The notes under the pieces were generated by a model. It had not been told where the DNA came from, did no database searches, and saw nothing but the letters and a program-made list of their open reading frames with translations. A program made the translations under genes and the position numbers. A stretch of 35,230 nt of DNA from Thermovirgaceae bacterium (GTDB lineage: Bacteria; Synergistota; Synergistia; Synergistales; Thermovirgaceae): the NCBI GenBank assembly GCA_030656095.1, contig JAUSOU010000048.1, positions 1-35,230 of the forward strand, written 5' to 3'. Shown here one piece after another: positions 24,691 to 32,248 of this stretch (positions are counted from its first letter, which is position 1; each line of letters opens with the position of its first letter).

Positions 24691-25572
24691 ATGAAACGTT
24701 TTTCCAGGATAGTTGTTGCTCTCGCGATTTTTTCGGTTCTGGTTTCAGCAACGCTTGTTTCGGCAGCCGGACGCGGGGCGGTAGTAACCGTGGGCAGTGA
24801 GAAGGTGGAAGAGGCCGAGTTGATCCGCCTGATCGTCGACCAGGCAGGAGTCAACGAGGCTATGACTCCTTTTGTTCTTGCCCAGCTGCCCATGGAGGAC
24901 CGGGCAACATTTGCCGAGCAGGTCGTAATGGCGCTTCTTCTCTCCGAGGCCGCTAAAACCAAGGGGATCCAGCTCGACCCCGCCGTGGCTTCCCAGTTGC
25001 GCTGGAGCGCGGCCAACATCCTCGCCCAGGCCTACATTGCTTCGGTCTCCGAAAAGTGGGATCTCAGAAGGCCGGTTCTTGAAGCCTGGTTCGCCGGGCA
25101 TCAGCAGAAATACGCCGAGCCCGAGGCTGTTTACGTGAGACATATTCTGGTGCCGACAGAAGCTGAAGCAACGAACGTTCTGCTGGAGGTTTACGGAAAA
25201 GGCGCGGATTTTGCCGCCGCTGCCCTGAAGTACAGCAAGGACCCCGGGAGCGCCCAGAAGGGCGGGGACCTGGGATGGATATCCAGGGGTCAGACGGTGG
25301 AAGAGTTCGACCGGATTGCATTCTCGCTGGAACCGGGCAGGATCGGGGGTCCCGTCGAGACCAAGTTCGGATGGCATATCATGCAGGTCATCGAGAGGAA
25401 ACCGGCCCGCATACCCTCCTTTGATGAGGTGCTTCCCAAAGTCCGTGAGGACATACAGCAGAACTATCTTGCGCTTGAAGTCGAGCGCCTTGGGAAATCG
25501 CTTGGGGTAGAGGTCAACAAGGAGATCCTTTCCACGCTGGGAGGTTTCCCGGCCTTAAGCAAAACCCAGTGA
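24691..25572 (+). CDS. Exported peptidyl-prolyl isomerase (parvulin/PrsA-SurA type)
   Basis: A 293-aa extracytoplasmic foldase. The signal peptide (RIVVALAIFSVLVSATLVSA) is followed by a SurA/PrsA-like helical N-terminal region (residues about 25-150). Then comes a parvulin rotamase domain: VYVRHILVPTEAEATNVLLE, FAAAALKYSKDPGSAQKGGD with LGWISRGQ, and PVETKFGWHIMQVIERK. It catalyses proline isomerisation and assists folding of exported proteins. The ATG has GAGGAGTGATCG upstream and the gene starts 4 nt after the SDH-protease gene, so it is the last cistron of the stress operon. Confidence 0.9.
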   Translation: MKRFSRIVVALAIFSVLVSATLVSAAGRGAVVTVGSEKVEEAELIRLIVDQAGVNEAMTPFVLAQLPMEDRATFAEQVVMALLLSEAAKTKGIQLDPAVASQLRWSAANILAQAYIASVSEKWDLRRPVLEAWFAGHQQKYAEPEAVYVRHILVPTEAEATNVLLEVYGKGADFAAAALKYSKDPGSAQKGGDLGWISRGQTVEEFDRIAFSLEPGRIGGPVETKFGWHIMQVIERKPARIPSFDEVLPKVREDIQQNYLALEVERLGKSLGVEVNKEILSTLGGFPALSKTQ

Positions 25573-25592
25573 CCCGGAGCTGAAAACTTCAC

Positions 25593-25622
25593 CGGCGGTC
25601 CCTGAAAAAGGACCGCCGTTTT
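25593..25622 (+). terminator. Terminator of the CtsR operon
   Basis: CGGCGGTCC (25593-25601) pairs perfectly with GGACCGCCG (25610-25618) around an 8-nt A-rich loop, followed by TTTT. It lies between the convergent foldase and PhzF-like genes and could serve both, though the U tract is only on the plus strand. Confidence 0.88.
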
Positions 25623-26473
25623 CATATCATCAGATCTCCCTTGAATACCACGCAGGCCCTGCCGGTTATCTCAACCCTGTTCCCCGTCATGCGCAGGGCG
25701 AGCTCCCCCCCCCGCGCTGAAGCCTGGAAGGCACGGAAGGCATCTTTGCCCATTATCCGCGACCAGTAAGGGGCGAGGACGGTGTGGGCAGAACCGGTAA
25801 CCGGGTCCTCGTTCAGCCCCTCCCACGGACCGAAATACCTTGAGACGAAGTCATGATCCGTCGAGAGAGAAGTGACGATAACGCCCTCATACTTCTCGAT
25901 TCCCCTGTCGGCGCGAAGCATTGCCGAAAAATCCGGGGAGAGCCGGCGGACCGTCTCCTCATCCCCGACCCTGACGAGCAGCATAAGGGCCTGCAGGGCT
26001 ATCTGGACATCTACTGCGCCTTCGATCCCCATGGCCGAAAGGACTTCTTTCGGAGGCTGTGCCGGTTGAGGCATATCCATCGGGAAGTCAAGGGTAATGC
26101 CGTCATCCGCGAGTTTCGCAGAGAGCGGGCCGCTGGCGCTTTCGAAAAAGATCTGTTTGCGGGGCGTCCCGATCTCGTGGAACAGAACGTGTGAGGCCGC
26201 GAGAGTGGCATGTCCGCAGAGAGGGACCTCCACTGTGGGCGTGAACCACCGGATTTGAAATCGTTCGGTCGAGTTGGCGGGGCAGTTCCCGGCCGGTACT
26301 ACGAAAGCTGTCTCGGAGAGATTCATCTCCATGGCGATCTTCCTCATCGTTCCCGGTTGAGGGAATTCGTCCAGCAGGCAGACCGCCGCCGGATTCCCCG
26401 CAAAGGGGATCGCGGTGAAGGCGTCAACCTGGAAAAGCGGTATCTTTTTGAAGCTTTCATCTCCCGGCATCAT
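25622..26473 (-). CDS. PhzF-family isomerase
   Basis: A 283-aa protein of the PhzF/diaminopimelate-epimerase-like fold. The start FQVDAFTAIPFAGNPAAVCL and the catalytic-Glu segment MNLSETAFVV are diagnostic, followed by WFTPTVEVPLCGHATLAAS. In the second domain NEDPVTGSAHTVLAPYW is the matching active-site motif. PhzF itself isomerises dihydro-hydroxyanthranilate in phenazine synthesis, but most family members are of unknown substrate and no phenazine genes are nearby. AGGGAGGA precedes the ATG and directly abuts a five-copy ACAG repeat. Confidence 0.92.
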   Translation of the reverse strand: MMPGDESFKKIPLFQVDAFTAIPFAGNPAAVCLLDEFPQPGTMRKIAMEMNLSETAFVVPAGNCPANSTERFQIRWFTPTVEVPLCGHATLAASHVLFHEIGTPRKQIFFESASGPLSAKLADDGITLDFPMDMPQPAQPPKEVLSAMGIEGAVDVQIALQALMLLVRVGDEETVRRLSPDFSAMLRADRGIEKYEGVIVTSLSTDHDFVSRYFGPWEGLNEDPVTGSAHTVLAPYWSRIMGKDAFRAFQASARGGELALRMTGNRVEITGRACVVFKGDLMI

Positions 26474-26483
26474 CCATTCCTCC

Positions 26484-26503
26484 CTGTCTGTCTGTCTGTC
26501 TGT
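26484..26503 (-). repeat. Five-copy tetranucleotide repeat in PhzF-gene leader
   Basis: Exactly five CTGT units (ACAG in the sense of the PhzF-like gene) lie between the Shine-Dalgarno AGGGAGGA and a possible -10 TATACT (complement at 26511-26516). Slippage here would alter the 5' leader and its spacing but not the reading frame. Confidence 0.85.
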
Positions 26504-26577
26504 TGTATCGAGTATAGCGCACTCCCATGGCGCTTACCCGCATACTTGGGTTATCATCCAGACGGGGAGGGGAGTTC

Positions 26578-27222
26578 ATGCTTCTTGAGAGAGCGCGTTT
26601 TGAAATAGTGAGATTCGGAAATAAACTGCTGGATAAGGGTCTCGTAACCGGAACGGGGGGGAATTTGAGCATTCGGTCCGGGGACCTTGTCGCCGTCTCG
26701 CCGAGCGCGGTGGAATACGGCGAGATGAGCCCGGAGAACATTGTCGTCACGGACATGAGCGGAGCAGTCGTTGAGGGGGAACTGAGGCCCTCCAGCGAGA
26801 CGCCTCTACACCTGGCCGTTTACCGATCACGCCCGGACGTGCTCTCCGTGGTACATACCCACTCTCCCTACGCTTGCGTGATGGCCTGTCTTGGGTGGGA
26901 GATCCCTGTCTTTCACTACCTTGTCGCCCTCGCGGGGAGGAAGGTGCCTGTTGCTCCCTATGCCCTCTTCGGGACGGAGGAGCACGCGAGTTGCGCCGTC
27001 AGGGCCATGGGAGGGGGGAACGCGGTTCTGCTATCCAATCACGGCCTTCTTGCCGTCGGCAGAACGCTTCCGGAGGCATTCCGGGTCGCAGAAACAGTGG
27101 AATTCGTTTCCATGGTCTATTCATTGGCGAGAAACCTGGGAGAGCCGAGGCTTCTTTCCGATGACGAGATAGATGCCGTTTCCGGAGCTTTCGGAAGATA
27201 CGATTCTGTGAACAGAACCTGA
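26578..27222 (+). CDS. Class II aldolase/adducin-family protein (fuculose-phosphate aldolase-like)
   Basis: A 214-aa zinc-dependent aldolase-family enzyme. The phosphate-site motif GTGGNLSIR, SPSAVEYGEM, the catalytic Glu in SSETPLHLAVYR, the zinc His pair in VVHTHSPYAC and the third His in LLSNHGLLAVG are all present. Relatives cleave fuculose- or rhamnulose-phosphate, epimerise ribulose-phosphate or act in methionine salvage, so the substrate is undetermined. The ATG at 26578 is chosen for the GGGGAGGGGAG ribosome site. It sits 22 bp ahead of the QueG-like gene, presumably on one transcript. Confidence 0.88.
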   Translation: MLLERARFEIVRFGNKLLDKGLVTGTGGNLSIRSGDLVAVSPSAVEYGEMSPENIVVTDMSGAVVEGELRPSSETPLHLAVYRSRPDVLSVVHTHSPYACVMACLGWEIPVFHYLVALAGRKVPVAPYALFGTEEHASCAVRAMGGGNAVLLSNHGLLAVGRTLPEAFRVAETVEFVSMVYSLARNLGEPRLLSDDEIDAVSGAFGRYDSVNRT

Positions 27223-27244
27223 GGATCAGGAGGAGGTAATTAGC

Positions 27245-27949
27245 TTGAACGGTCTAACCGCTGAACTTGAAAGAGTGATCCTGAGCTTTGGCGGCTCGAA
27301 GTGCGGCATATCCGATGTGCGGGATATTCCCGAAAGGCCGTCCCCGGAGCTCCCATTCGCAGTGACGGTAGCTCTGGCTCTCACCCCGGAGATCATCGCC
27401 GGTATCGGCAAGGGCCCCACCCGCGAATATCACGATGAATACGAGAGGGCCAACAGAAAACTGGCAGAGATAGGGAAGGCGGCCCTTTCATTTCTTGAGG
27501 AGCGGGGTTTCAGGGCTGAGCTTCTGGGACCGACGACTGAGAGCTTCGACAGGGAAACCCTGAGCGTTCCGTTCCCCCACAAGACGGCCGCTATCAGGGC
27601 GGGGATCGGCTGGATAGGGAAGAGCGACCTTCTTGTGACGAAGGAGTTCGGTTCCGCCTTTCGCATGTGCACGATCCTGACGGACGCTCCAGTCTCTGCT
27701 GGAGAGCCGGTGACAGAGTCATCCTGCGGCAGCTGTACCTGCTGTGTGGATGCGTGTCCCGTCGGAGCCCCTACCGGCAGGGAGTGGAGGCGAGGAAGCA
27801 GCCGTGAGGATCTTGTGGATATATTCGCCTGCTATAGGCGCGCAAAGGAATTTGCCAGGGACAGTGGCTGGAATCACTCGATATGCGGGATATGTATCGA
27901 GGCCTGTCCCTGGACCAAAAAGTACATCAAATCCCGAAGTGAGAGTTGA
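27245..27949 (+). CDS. QueG-like double 4Fe-4S protein
   Basis: A 234-aa iron-sulfur protein related to epoxyqueuosine reductase QueG but shorter (QueG is about 380 aa) and lacking its C-terminal HEAT-like extension. The cofactor-pocket segment PFPHKTAAIRAGIGWIGKSD is clear. The first cluster motif is CGSCTCCVDACPVGAP (C-x2-C-x2-C-x3-CP), and the second is CGICIEACPW. The TTG at 27245 has an excellent AGGAGGTAATT upstream. It may be a reductase or reductive-dehalogenase-like paralogue rather than true QueG. Its end overlaps the convergent symporter gene by 23 bp. Confidence 0.82.
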   Translation: MNGLTAELERVILSFGGSKCGISDVRDIPERPSPELPFAVTVALALTPEIIAGIGKGPTREYHDEYERANRKLAEIGKAALSFLEERGFRAELLGPTTESFDRETLSVPFPHKTAAIRAGIGWIGKSDLLVTKEFGSAFRMCTILTDAPVSAGEPVTESSCGSCTCCVDACPVGAPTGREWRRGSSREDLVDIFACYRRAKEFARDSGWNHSICGICIEACPWTKKYIKSRSES

Positions 27950-29378
27950 CGCTGTCGCTGACGGACTTCATGAAAGAATCTGTTCCTTTGGGCCGCTGGG
28001 TCATAAGGCTTACCGATACGAAGACAAGTCCCGAGAGGAGCAGACCCCAGAGGGGAGGCCAGTGTCCCAGGGGTTTCATGCCCCGAACATACATGTATCC
28101 GACCGCGATGCCTCCGGTTATCATGCTCGAAACAGCCCCTGCTGCAGTAGCCCTTTTCCAGAAGAACACACCGAGGATCGCGGGAAGCTGCATGAGCAGA
28201 CCCCCCGAAGCCATCGATGACAGGACCGCGATAAGCCCGAGTTTCAGCTTCGCGAAGAAAAAACAGACGACCGTTATGACCGGTATAAGGAACCTGCAGA
28301 TCCGGAGCTCTTTTTCTTCGGATATTCCGGGCGCGAAGGCCTTCACTACGTCTCTCCCGAACATGGAGCTGAGGGTCAGAATGACCGAATTCATGGTAGA
28401 CACCGCTGCTCCCATGATGCTCAGGGCAACAAGGAGCGCAAGAGGCATTGGGACCGTAGCCAGCAGCAGCGCCATAGCGTTGTCCGGGCGCTCCAGTCCT
28501 GGGAGCTTTGCAGCGGCGGCCAGCCCGAACAGGACGCAGAGAATGGTGTATATGAAGCCGAATGCCGAGAAGCCCAGGATCATCTTTCTGAGGCTTTTTA
28601 CGCTCTCCGGGATGTAAAGGCGCTGGACGACCTGTGGGTTGGTTACGGCGAAAAAGGCCCAGGGGAGCGTCAGTCCCACGAAGAGAGGGAATGACCAGGT
28701 AACCTTCAGCAGATCCGGTCTCGACGCAAGAGCTGCGCCGAATCCGTCAGGAAACAGGCCGTGACTTATGAAGTAAAGCAGCAGCAGGCTTGCAGAAAGC
28801 ATTATTATGGCTTGAAGCGCATCCGTCAGCGCAACCGATCTCAATCCGGCCCACCACGAAAAGACCAGGGAAACAGCTGCGGCGATCATCATCCCGGCCA
28901 TGAAGGGGATACTTCCTCCCGAGAGGATCTCGAACAGGTATCCTATCCCCATCAGCTGGACGGATGCGTAGGGTATGAGCATCACCAGGCAGAGGACGGC
29001 AGATACTCCTCCCGCCAGGCTGCTTTCGTATCGTCTGGACAGGAGTTCCGACGGTGTGACGAGATTGAAAAGCCTTCCCGCTGCCCAGTACCTGGGTGCG
29101 AATATGACCATCAAGATGACTGTCGCAGCCAGGTATGTCATCTCGAAACCGAGGGCGCCGATGCCCGAGGAGTATGTGAGACCGACCAGCCCGACCATCA
29201 TGAATGCGCTGTAGGTGGTGGCGCTGTAGGTCATGGCGGATATGAAGCCCCCCACCTTCCGGTTTGCGAGGAAGTAACCTGACATCCCCTCACCGAGGTT
29301 TTGGCGGGCAAACCACGAGAGCAGGGCTCCGGCGGTGAACCAGACTGCGATCCCGGCGATAATGACGGCAGCGTTCAT
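27927..29378 (-). CDS. Sodium:solute symporter (SSS family), candidate niacin transporter
   Basis: A 483-aa membrane protein with about 13 helices, of the SSS family (PanF, PutP relatives). Typical are GYFLANRKVGGFISAMTYSA near the start, LVTPSELLSRRYES, and the Na-site region WWAGLRSVALTDALQAIIML. It is the third gene of a NiaR-small protein-SSS operon: the start overlaps the stop of the small membrane protein (ATGA). The arrangement resembles E. coli yhdT-panF. NiaR normally controls niacin uptake, so nicotinate or nicotinamide is a reasonable predicted substrate; pantothenate or another organic acid is the alternative. Confidence 0.9.
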   Translation of the reverse strand: MNAAVIIAGIAVWFTAGALLSWFARQNLGEGMSGYFLANRKVGGFISAMTYSATTYSAFMMVGLVGLTYSSGIGALGFEMTYLAATVILMVIFAPRYWAAGRLFNLVTPSELLSRRYESSLAGGVSAVLCLVMLIPYASVQLMGIGYLFEILSGGSIPFMAGMMIAAAVSLVFSWWAGLRSVALTDALQAIIMLSASLLLLYFISHGLFPDGFGAALASRPDLLKVTWSFPLFVGLTLPWAFFAVTNPQVVQRLYIPESVKSLRKMILGFSAFGFIYTILCVLFGLAAAAKLPGLERPDNAMALLLATVPMPLALLVALSIMGAAVSTMNSVILTLSSMFGRDVVKAFAPGISEEKELRICRFLIPVITVVCFFFAKLKLGLIAVLSSMASGGLLMQLPAILGVFFWKRATAAGAVSSMITGGIAVGYMYVRGMKPLGHWPPLWGLLLSGLVFVSVSLMTQRPKGTDSFMKSVSDSVNSHFGI

Positions 29379-29584
29379 TTCAGCACCTCACTGTCAACAG
29401 CAGTCTCATTCCATCCCGAGGTTATCCATACCCCCGCAAGAAGAACCGCGCCCGTCAGCAGATTCCAGAAGAGGAACGCACCTCCAAATGACCCGGTATC
29501 CTTTAGAAACAGAAATGGAACCGCGATATTTATTACCGAATAGAAAAGAGCGAAGAGCATCCATATCTTTTCCCGTCTCTTCAT
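29375..29584 (-). CDS. Small membrane protein paired with the SSS symporter
   Basis: A 69-aa protein with two helices (WMLFALFYSVINIAVPFLF and FLFWNLLTGAVLLAGVWI). Size, topology and position resemble the YhdT/DUF997 proteins encoded next to the pantothenate symporter PanF, although I cannot confirm homology by eye. The ATG at 29584 lies 10 nt after GAGGAGG; a TTG at 29590 is an alternative. Its stop overlaps the symporter start by 4 nt, implying translational coupling and a likely role in symporter stability or assembly (inference). Confidence 0.7.
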   Translation of the reverse strand: MKRREKIWMLFALFYSVINIAVPFLFLKDTGSFGGAFLFWNLLTGAVLLAGVWITSGWNETAVDSEVLK

Positions 29585-29621
29585 CTTCAAAATACCTCCT
29601 CGGCCCTGGTCGGGAATTTTT

Positions 29622-30125
29622 TTAGACCTCAAGAAAGCCCTTTTCGAGCAGCGCACTCTCGATGGCATCGAGAGTCTGTTCGTTCGGGGCCTCTACCGTA
29701 TGTATATGGAAACCGTTTGAAAGGGAGAGAAGAGGCGATTGCCCGGAACTTTTCAGCATGTTAACGAAACGGGCAGCCTCCTCCTTTGATCCCAGGTCAA
29801 GGTTCCCTCTTATTTCGCCGTAGACAGGGTGGTCGATCATCACATCCAGGACCCTGCCTCCCGCCGCGATAATTGCATTCAGTTCCTCGGCAATCTGCTC
29901 CGGGTCGTGTCTTACGGCAAATGTCCTTCTAAGGTTGTTTCCTCTCAGGACGTATCCTCGCGAGGTTGCCAGAATACTTCTGCCCCTTTCTCGAAGAAGA
30001 GCTATGTCCTGCACTATGGCCTGTCTGCTTATGCAGAGCGCCTCGGCAAGATGCAATCCGTTTACCGGTTCTCCGGCATCCTCGAGGATCAGGGCCAGTT
30101 GCTTCAGCCGTTCTTCTTTTTCCAA
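29622..30125 (-). CDS. niaR: NiaR-type transcriptional repressor (HTH + 3H domain)
   Basis: A 167-aa regulator of NAD/niacin metabolism. Residues about 5-58 form a BirA-like winged helix (GLHLAEALCISRQAIVQDIA), and the C-terminal half is the 3H domain with its conserved histidines in TFAVRH, VMIDHPVYGEIRG and GFHIHTVEA. In known members the 3H domain binds metal and nicotinic acid as co-repressor. The TTG at 30125 is the start, with GAGGAGGAA 7 nt upstream. The longer frame runs back through the operator. It leads an operon with the small membrane protein and SSS symporter, 37 bp downstream. Confidence 0.9.
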   Translation of the reverse strand: MEKEERLKQLALILEDAGEPVNGLHLAEALCISRQAIVQDIALLRERGRSILATSRGYVLRGNNLRRTFAVRHDPEQIAEELNAIIAAGGRVLDVMIDHPVYGEIRGNLDLGSKEEAARFVNMLKSSGQSPLLSLSNGFHIHTVEAPNEQTLDAIESALLEKGFLEV

Positions 30126-30146
30126 TAGAGTTCCTCCTCTGTTCGA

Positions 30147-30194
30147 AGCATTACTGCTAGTAGCAGATAATAGCAGTAATGCTAAAAAAGACAA
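30147..30194 (-). promoter_or_regulatory. Palindromic operator and promoter of the niaR operon
   Basis: A 13-bp perfect inverted repeat, AGCATTACTGCTA (30147-30159) and TAGCAGTAATGCT (30171-30183), with a third TAGCAG half-site at 30161-30166 between the arms. On the minus strand a promoter fits: TTGTCT (complement of 30189-30194), 16 bp, TATTAT (complement of 30167-30172). The palindrome covers the -10 and spacer, as expected for an autoregulated repressor. It could also govern the divergent metallopeptidase-like gene. Confidence 0.82.
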
Positions 30195-30224
30195 GTCCGG
30201 GAGGAATATCCGTGCTTTGGGCTG

Positions 30225-30869
30225 TTGCAAAGGGATCCTGCTGGGTTAACATGTTCTCGGAAGAGTGATCCGGAAGGGGTGTTTCCTTTCAACAGGAGCA
30301 GGATAGCGGTTCATGAAGCCGGGCACGCTGTGATGGCGATGATCCTGGGACTCGATATACTGGAATGCGATATTTCCCGCAGCAAATACAGACGCGGACA
30401 GTCGGGGAGGTGTGTGGTCATTGATCCTGACCCCATCGGCCTGAAGCGTTTTCTTGTCTCCATGGGAGGAGTTCTGTCCGAACATATCTTCTTTGGCGAC
30501 GATCGGGGCGGCGGCAGAGACAGATATGATGCCGAACTCTCCCTTTTCCTATATTCTTCAAGGTACAGGCGTGTGGGTTTCGATCCCAGGGCCGAGGGTA
30601 TCATCAGAGCCATTTCCGAGCACTTCAGGGAACCGATCTGCCGCCAGGTCGTTACAGAGATAGCAGCGATGCTTGAGAGGGAAGGAAGCATCAACAGGAG
30701 CGGATTGGCTCCTTTTGAAAAAAGGATAAGGAATTCCCTGGATACTTCCTGGCTGGAGCGGGAAATGGAGTCCTTCATAGAGACTCCTCCGGAAAAAAAC
30801 TTCAGGGATACCATCAGGGACTGGCTCTTCCGTCTAAAAACAGCGCTGGAAAGGATCCGGGGTTTCTGA
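30225..30869 (+). CDS. Stand-alone M41-like zinc metallopeptidase
   Basis: A protein of up to 214 aa whose residues [19 protein letters not shown] carry the HExxH zinc motif in the context typical of the FtsH peptidase (M41) domain. A later [19 protein letters not shown] resembles the FtsH segment holding the third ligand (G-x-x-N-D-L-x-x-A-T). There is no AAA ATPase and no transmembrane helix, so it is a free-standing peptidase-like domain. The start is uncertain: the in-frame TTG 30225 and GTG 30279 both lack a well-spaced ribosome site. It is divergent from niaR and shares its regulatory gap. Activity and substrate are unknown. Confidence 0.7.
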   Translation: MQRDPAGLTCSRKSDPEGVFPFNRSRIAVHEAGHAVMAMILGLDILECDISRSKYRRGQSGRCVVIDPDPIGLKRFLVSMGGVLSEHIFFGDDRGGGRDRYDAELSLFLYSSRYRRVGFDPRAEGIIRAISEHFREPICRQVVTEIAAMLEREGSINRSGLAPFEKRIRNSLDTSWLEREMESFIETPPEKNFRDTIRDWLFRLKTALERIRGF

Positions 30870-30906
30870 AGAATCCCGGAATGATCAATATACAAGGGGA
30901 GATGAT

Positions 30907-31713
30907 GTGGCCGTGAAAAAAGCCGGTGAAATGATGGACCTGTCCCCATCTGAGGCAAGAGAAGCGATCCGCCGAAAGGAGTGGACAGGCCCGACCGCGG
31001 GAATTGCCAGGGGTTTTGTACAGGCAAATCTGGTGATCCTCCCCGTGGACTGGGCGTTTGACTTTCTTCTCTTCTGCCAGCGGAATCCGAGGCCGTGTCC
31101 GGTGCTTGATGTGACAGAGCCGGGAGATCCTGTTCCTCGATTCCTTGCTCCGGAAGCCGATATCAGGACAGACCTCCCGAGGTACAGGGTTTTCAGAAAT
31201 GGAATTCTGGAGGACGAACCGCTTGATATCGCGAATATCTGGAGGGATGATCTGGTTGGGTTCCTTCTGGGTTGCTCGTTTACTTTTGAGGGAGCTCTTC
31301 TTGAAGCCGGTGTTCCCGTAAGGCACATAGAGATGGGAGTAAACGTTCCGATGTATAAAACGAATATCCCGTGCAGGCCCGCTGGAAGGCTCTCAGGGCC
31401 AATGGTAGTGAGCATGAGGCCGGTTCAGCCGGACCTCGTTTCAAGGGCCGTAACCACAACGGCTCTCTTTCCCGCAGTTCACGGGGCGCCGGTTCACATA
31501 GGCGATCCGGGATCAATAGGCATATCCGATATGACGAGGCCGGATTTCGGAGACCCGGTCGATATTCGTGAGGGGGAGATCCCTCTTTTCTGGGGCTGCG
31601 GGGTGACCCCTCAGGCCGCGTTGATGGCTTCGAAGCCGCCGTTCGCCATCACGCATGCGCCGGGACACATGTTCATCGGGGACAGAAAGGATAAAGAGTA
31701 TTCGGTGTTCTAA
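30907..31713 (+). CDS. DUF1445 putative hydro-lyase
   Basis: A 268-aa protein of the DUF1445/UPF0317 family, often named putative hydro-lyase; the mammalian D-glutamate cyclase carries a related domain. Conserved stretches are [84 protein letters not shown], and the closing [13 protein letters not shown] with [14 protein letters not shown]. Length is typical (about 260 aa). The GTG at 30907 follows AAGGGGAGATGAT. It lies 37 bp after the peptidase-like gene. In an organism with a D-aminoacylase, activity on D-amino acid derivatives is an attractive guess only. Confidence 0.9.
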   Translation: MAVKKAGEMMDLSPSEAREAIRRKEWTGPTAGIARGFVQANLVILPVDWAFDFLLFCQRNPRPCPVLDVTEPGDPVPRFLAPEADIRTDLPRYRVFRNGILEDEPLDIANIWRDDLVGFLLGCSFTFEGALLEAGVPVRHIEMGVNVPMYKTNIPCRPAGRLSGPMVVSMRPVQPDLVSRAVTTTALFPAVHGAPVHIGDPGSIGISDMTRPDFGDPVDIREGEIPLFWGCGVTPQAALMASKPPFAITHAPGHMFIGDRKDKEYSVF

Positions 31714-31738
31714 CGAAAAAATGGACCCTGACCCCCAG

Positions 31739-32152
31739 CTATTCGGGGTGGGCGAGGTAGGAGTTCCTTGCGGCAACGCGGAGGTCGGTGAGGGACATAT
31801 CCCTGATCATCTCGAAGACCCTGTTGATCTGCTCTTCGTATCTGTCGATAATGCCGGGGTTTTTCCGCAGAAGGATTTGCCCGTGTTTTCCGATGACCCT
31901 CCTGAAACCGGACGGGGTGTTTTCGACCTCAATGTCGTTTTCGAACATCATCTTTTCCAGGAACAACTGCAGTTCGGGGGAGACGGGGCGCTCGCGCTCC
32001 AGGCCGAAGGGGAAACCAAGAGGCACTCCCTCCTCCTTTTGAAGAAGGAGAATGGATTTGCGCAGCCTGGCGTAACCCCAAAGGTCCGGATTTTCTCTCT
32101 TTTTTGAGACAAGGCTCAAGATAACGACGCGTCTTTCAATGTCGGTCAACAT
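31739..32152 (-). CDS. Hypothetical protein, possibly YwgA-like
   Basis: A 137-aa soluble protein. The pattern LRKSILLLQKEEGVPLGFPF followed by SPELQLFLEKMMFENDIE recalls the YwgA/antitoxin-like domain (L-Q-K-x-x-Y-L-x-Q...G-Y-x-F...S-x-E-L). The homology is only suggestive. The rest is charged and mostly helical, ending RVAARNSYLAHPE. GGGGAGG lies 6 nt before the ATG. It is transcribed on its own between the DUF1445 gene (convergent) and the saccharopine dehydrogenase terminator. Confidence 0.6.
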   Translation of the reverse strand: MLTDIERRVVILSLVSKKRENPDLWGYARLRKSILLLQKEEGVPLGFPFGLERERPVSPELQLFLEKMMFENDIEVENTPSGFRRVIGKHGQILLRKNPGIIDRYEEQINRVFEMIRDMSLTDLRVAARNSYLAHPE

Positions 32153-32201
32153 GAGGCCTCCCCAACACAGTAGGATAATGACACTTTATCAAAGTATAAG
32201 G

Positions 32202-32241
32202 AAAAAACAAGGGGGGCGGTCCCCAGCAGGAGAACCGCCCC
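32202..32241 (-). terminator. Terminator of the saccharopine dehydrogenase-family gene
   Basis: On the minus strand GGGGCGGT pairs with ACCGCCCC (complements of 32234-32241 and 32213-32220) around a 13-nt loop. After a short CCCTTG it runs into TTTTTT (complement of 32202-32207). It lies just after the saccharopine dehydrogenase stop. Confidence 0.8.
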
Positions 32242-32248
32242 TCATCCA

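Noticed and set aside
25622-26473. Phenazine biosynthesis locus
   Set aside because: Only a PhzF-fold protein is present; the family is mostly unrelated to phenazines and no other phz genes occur here.
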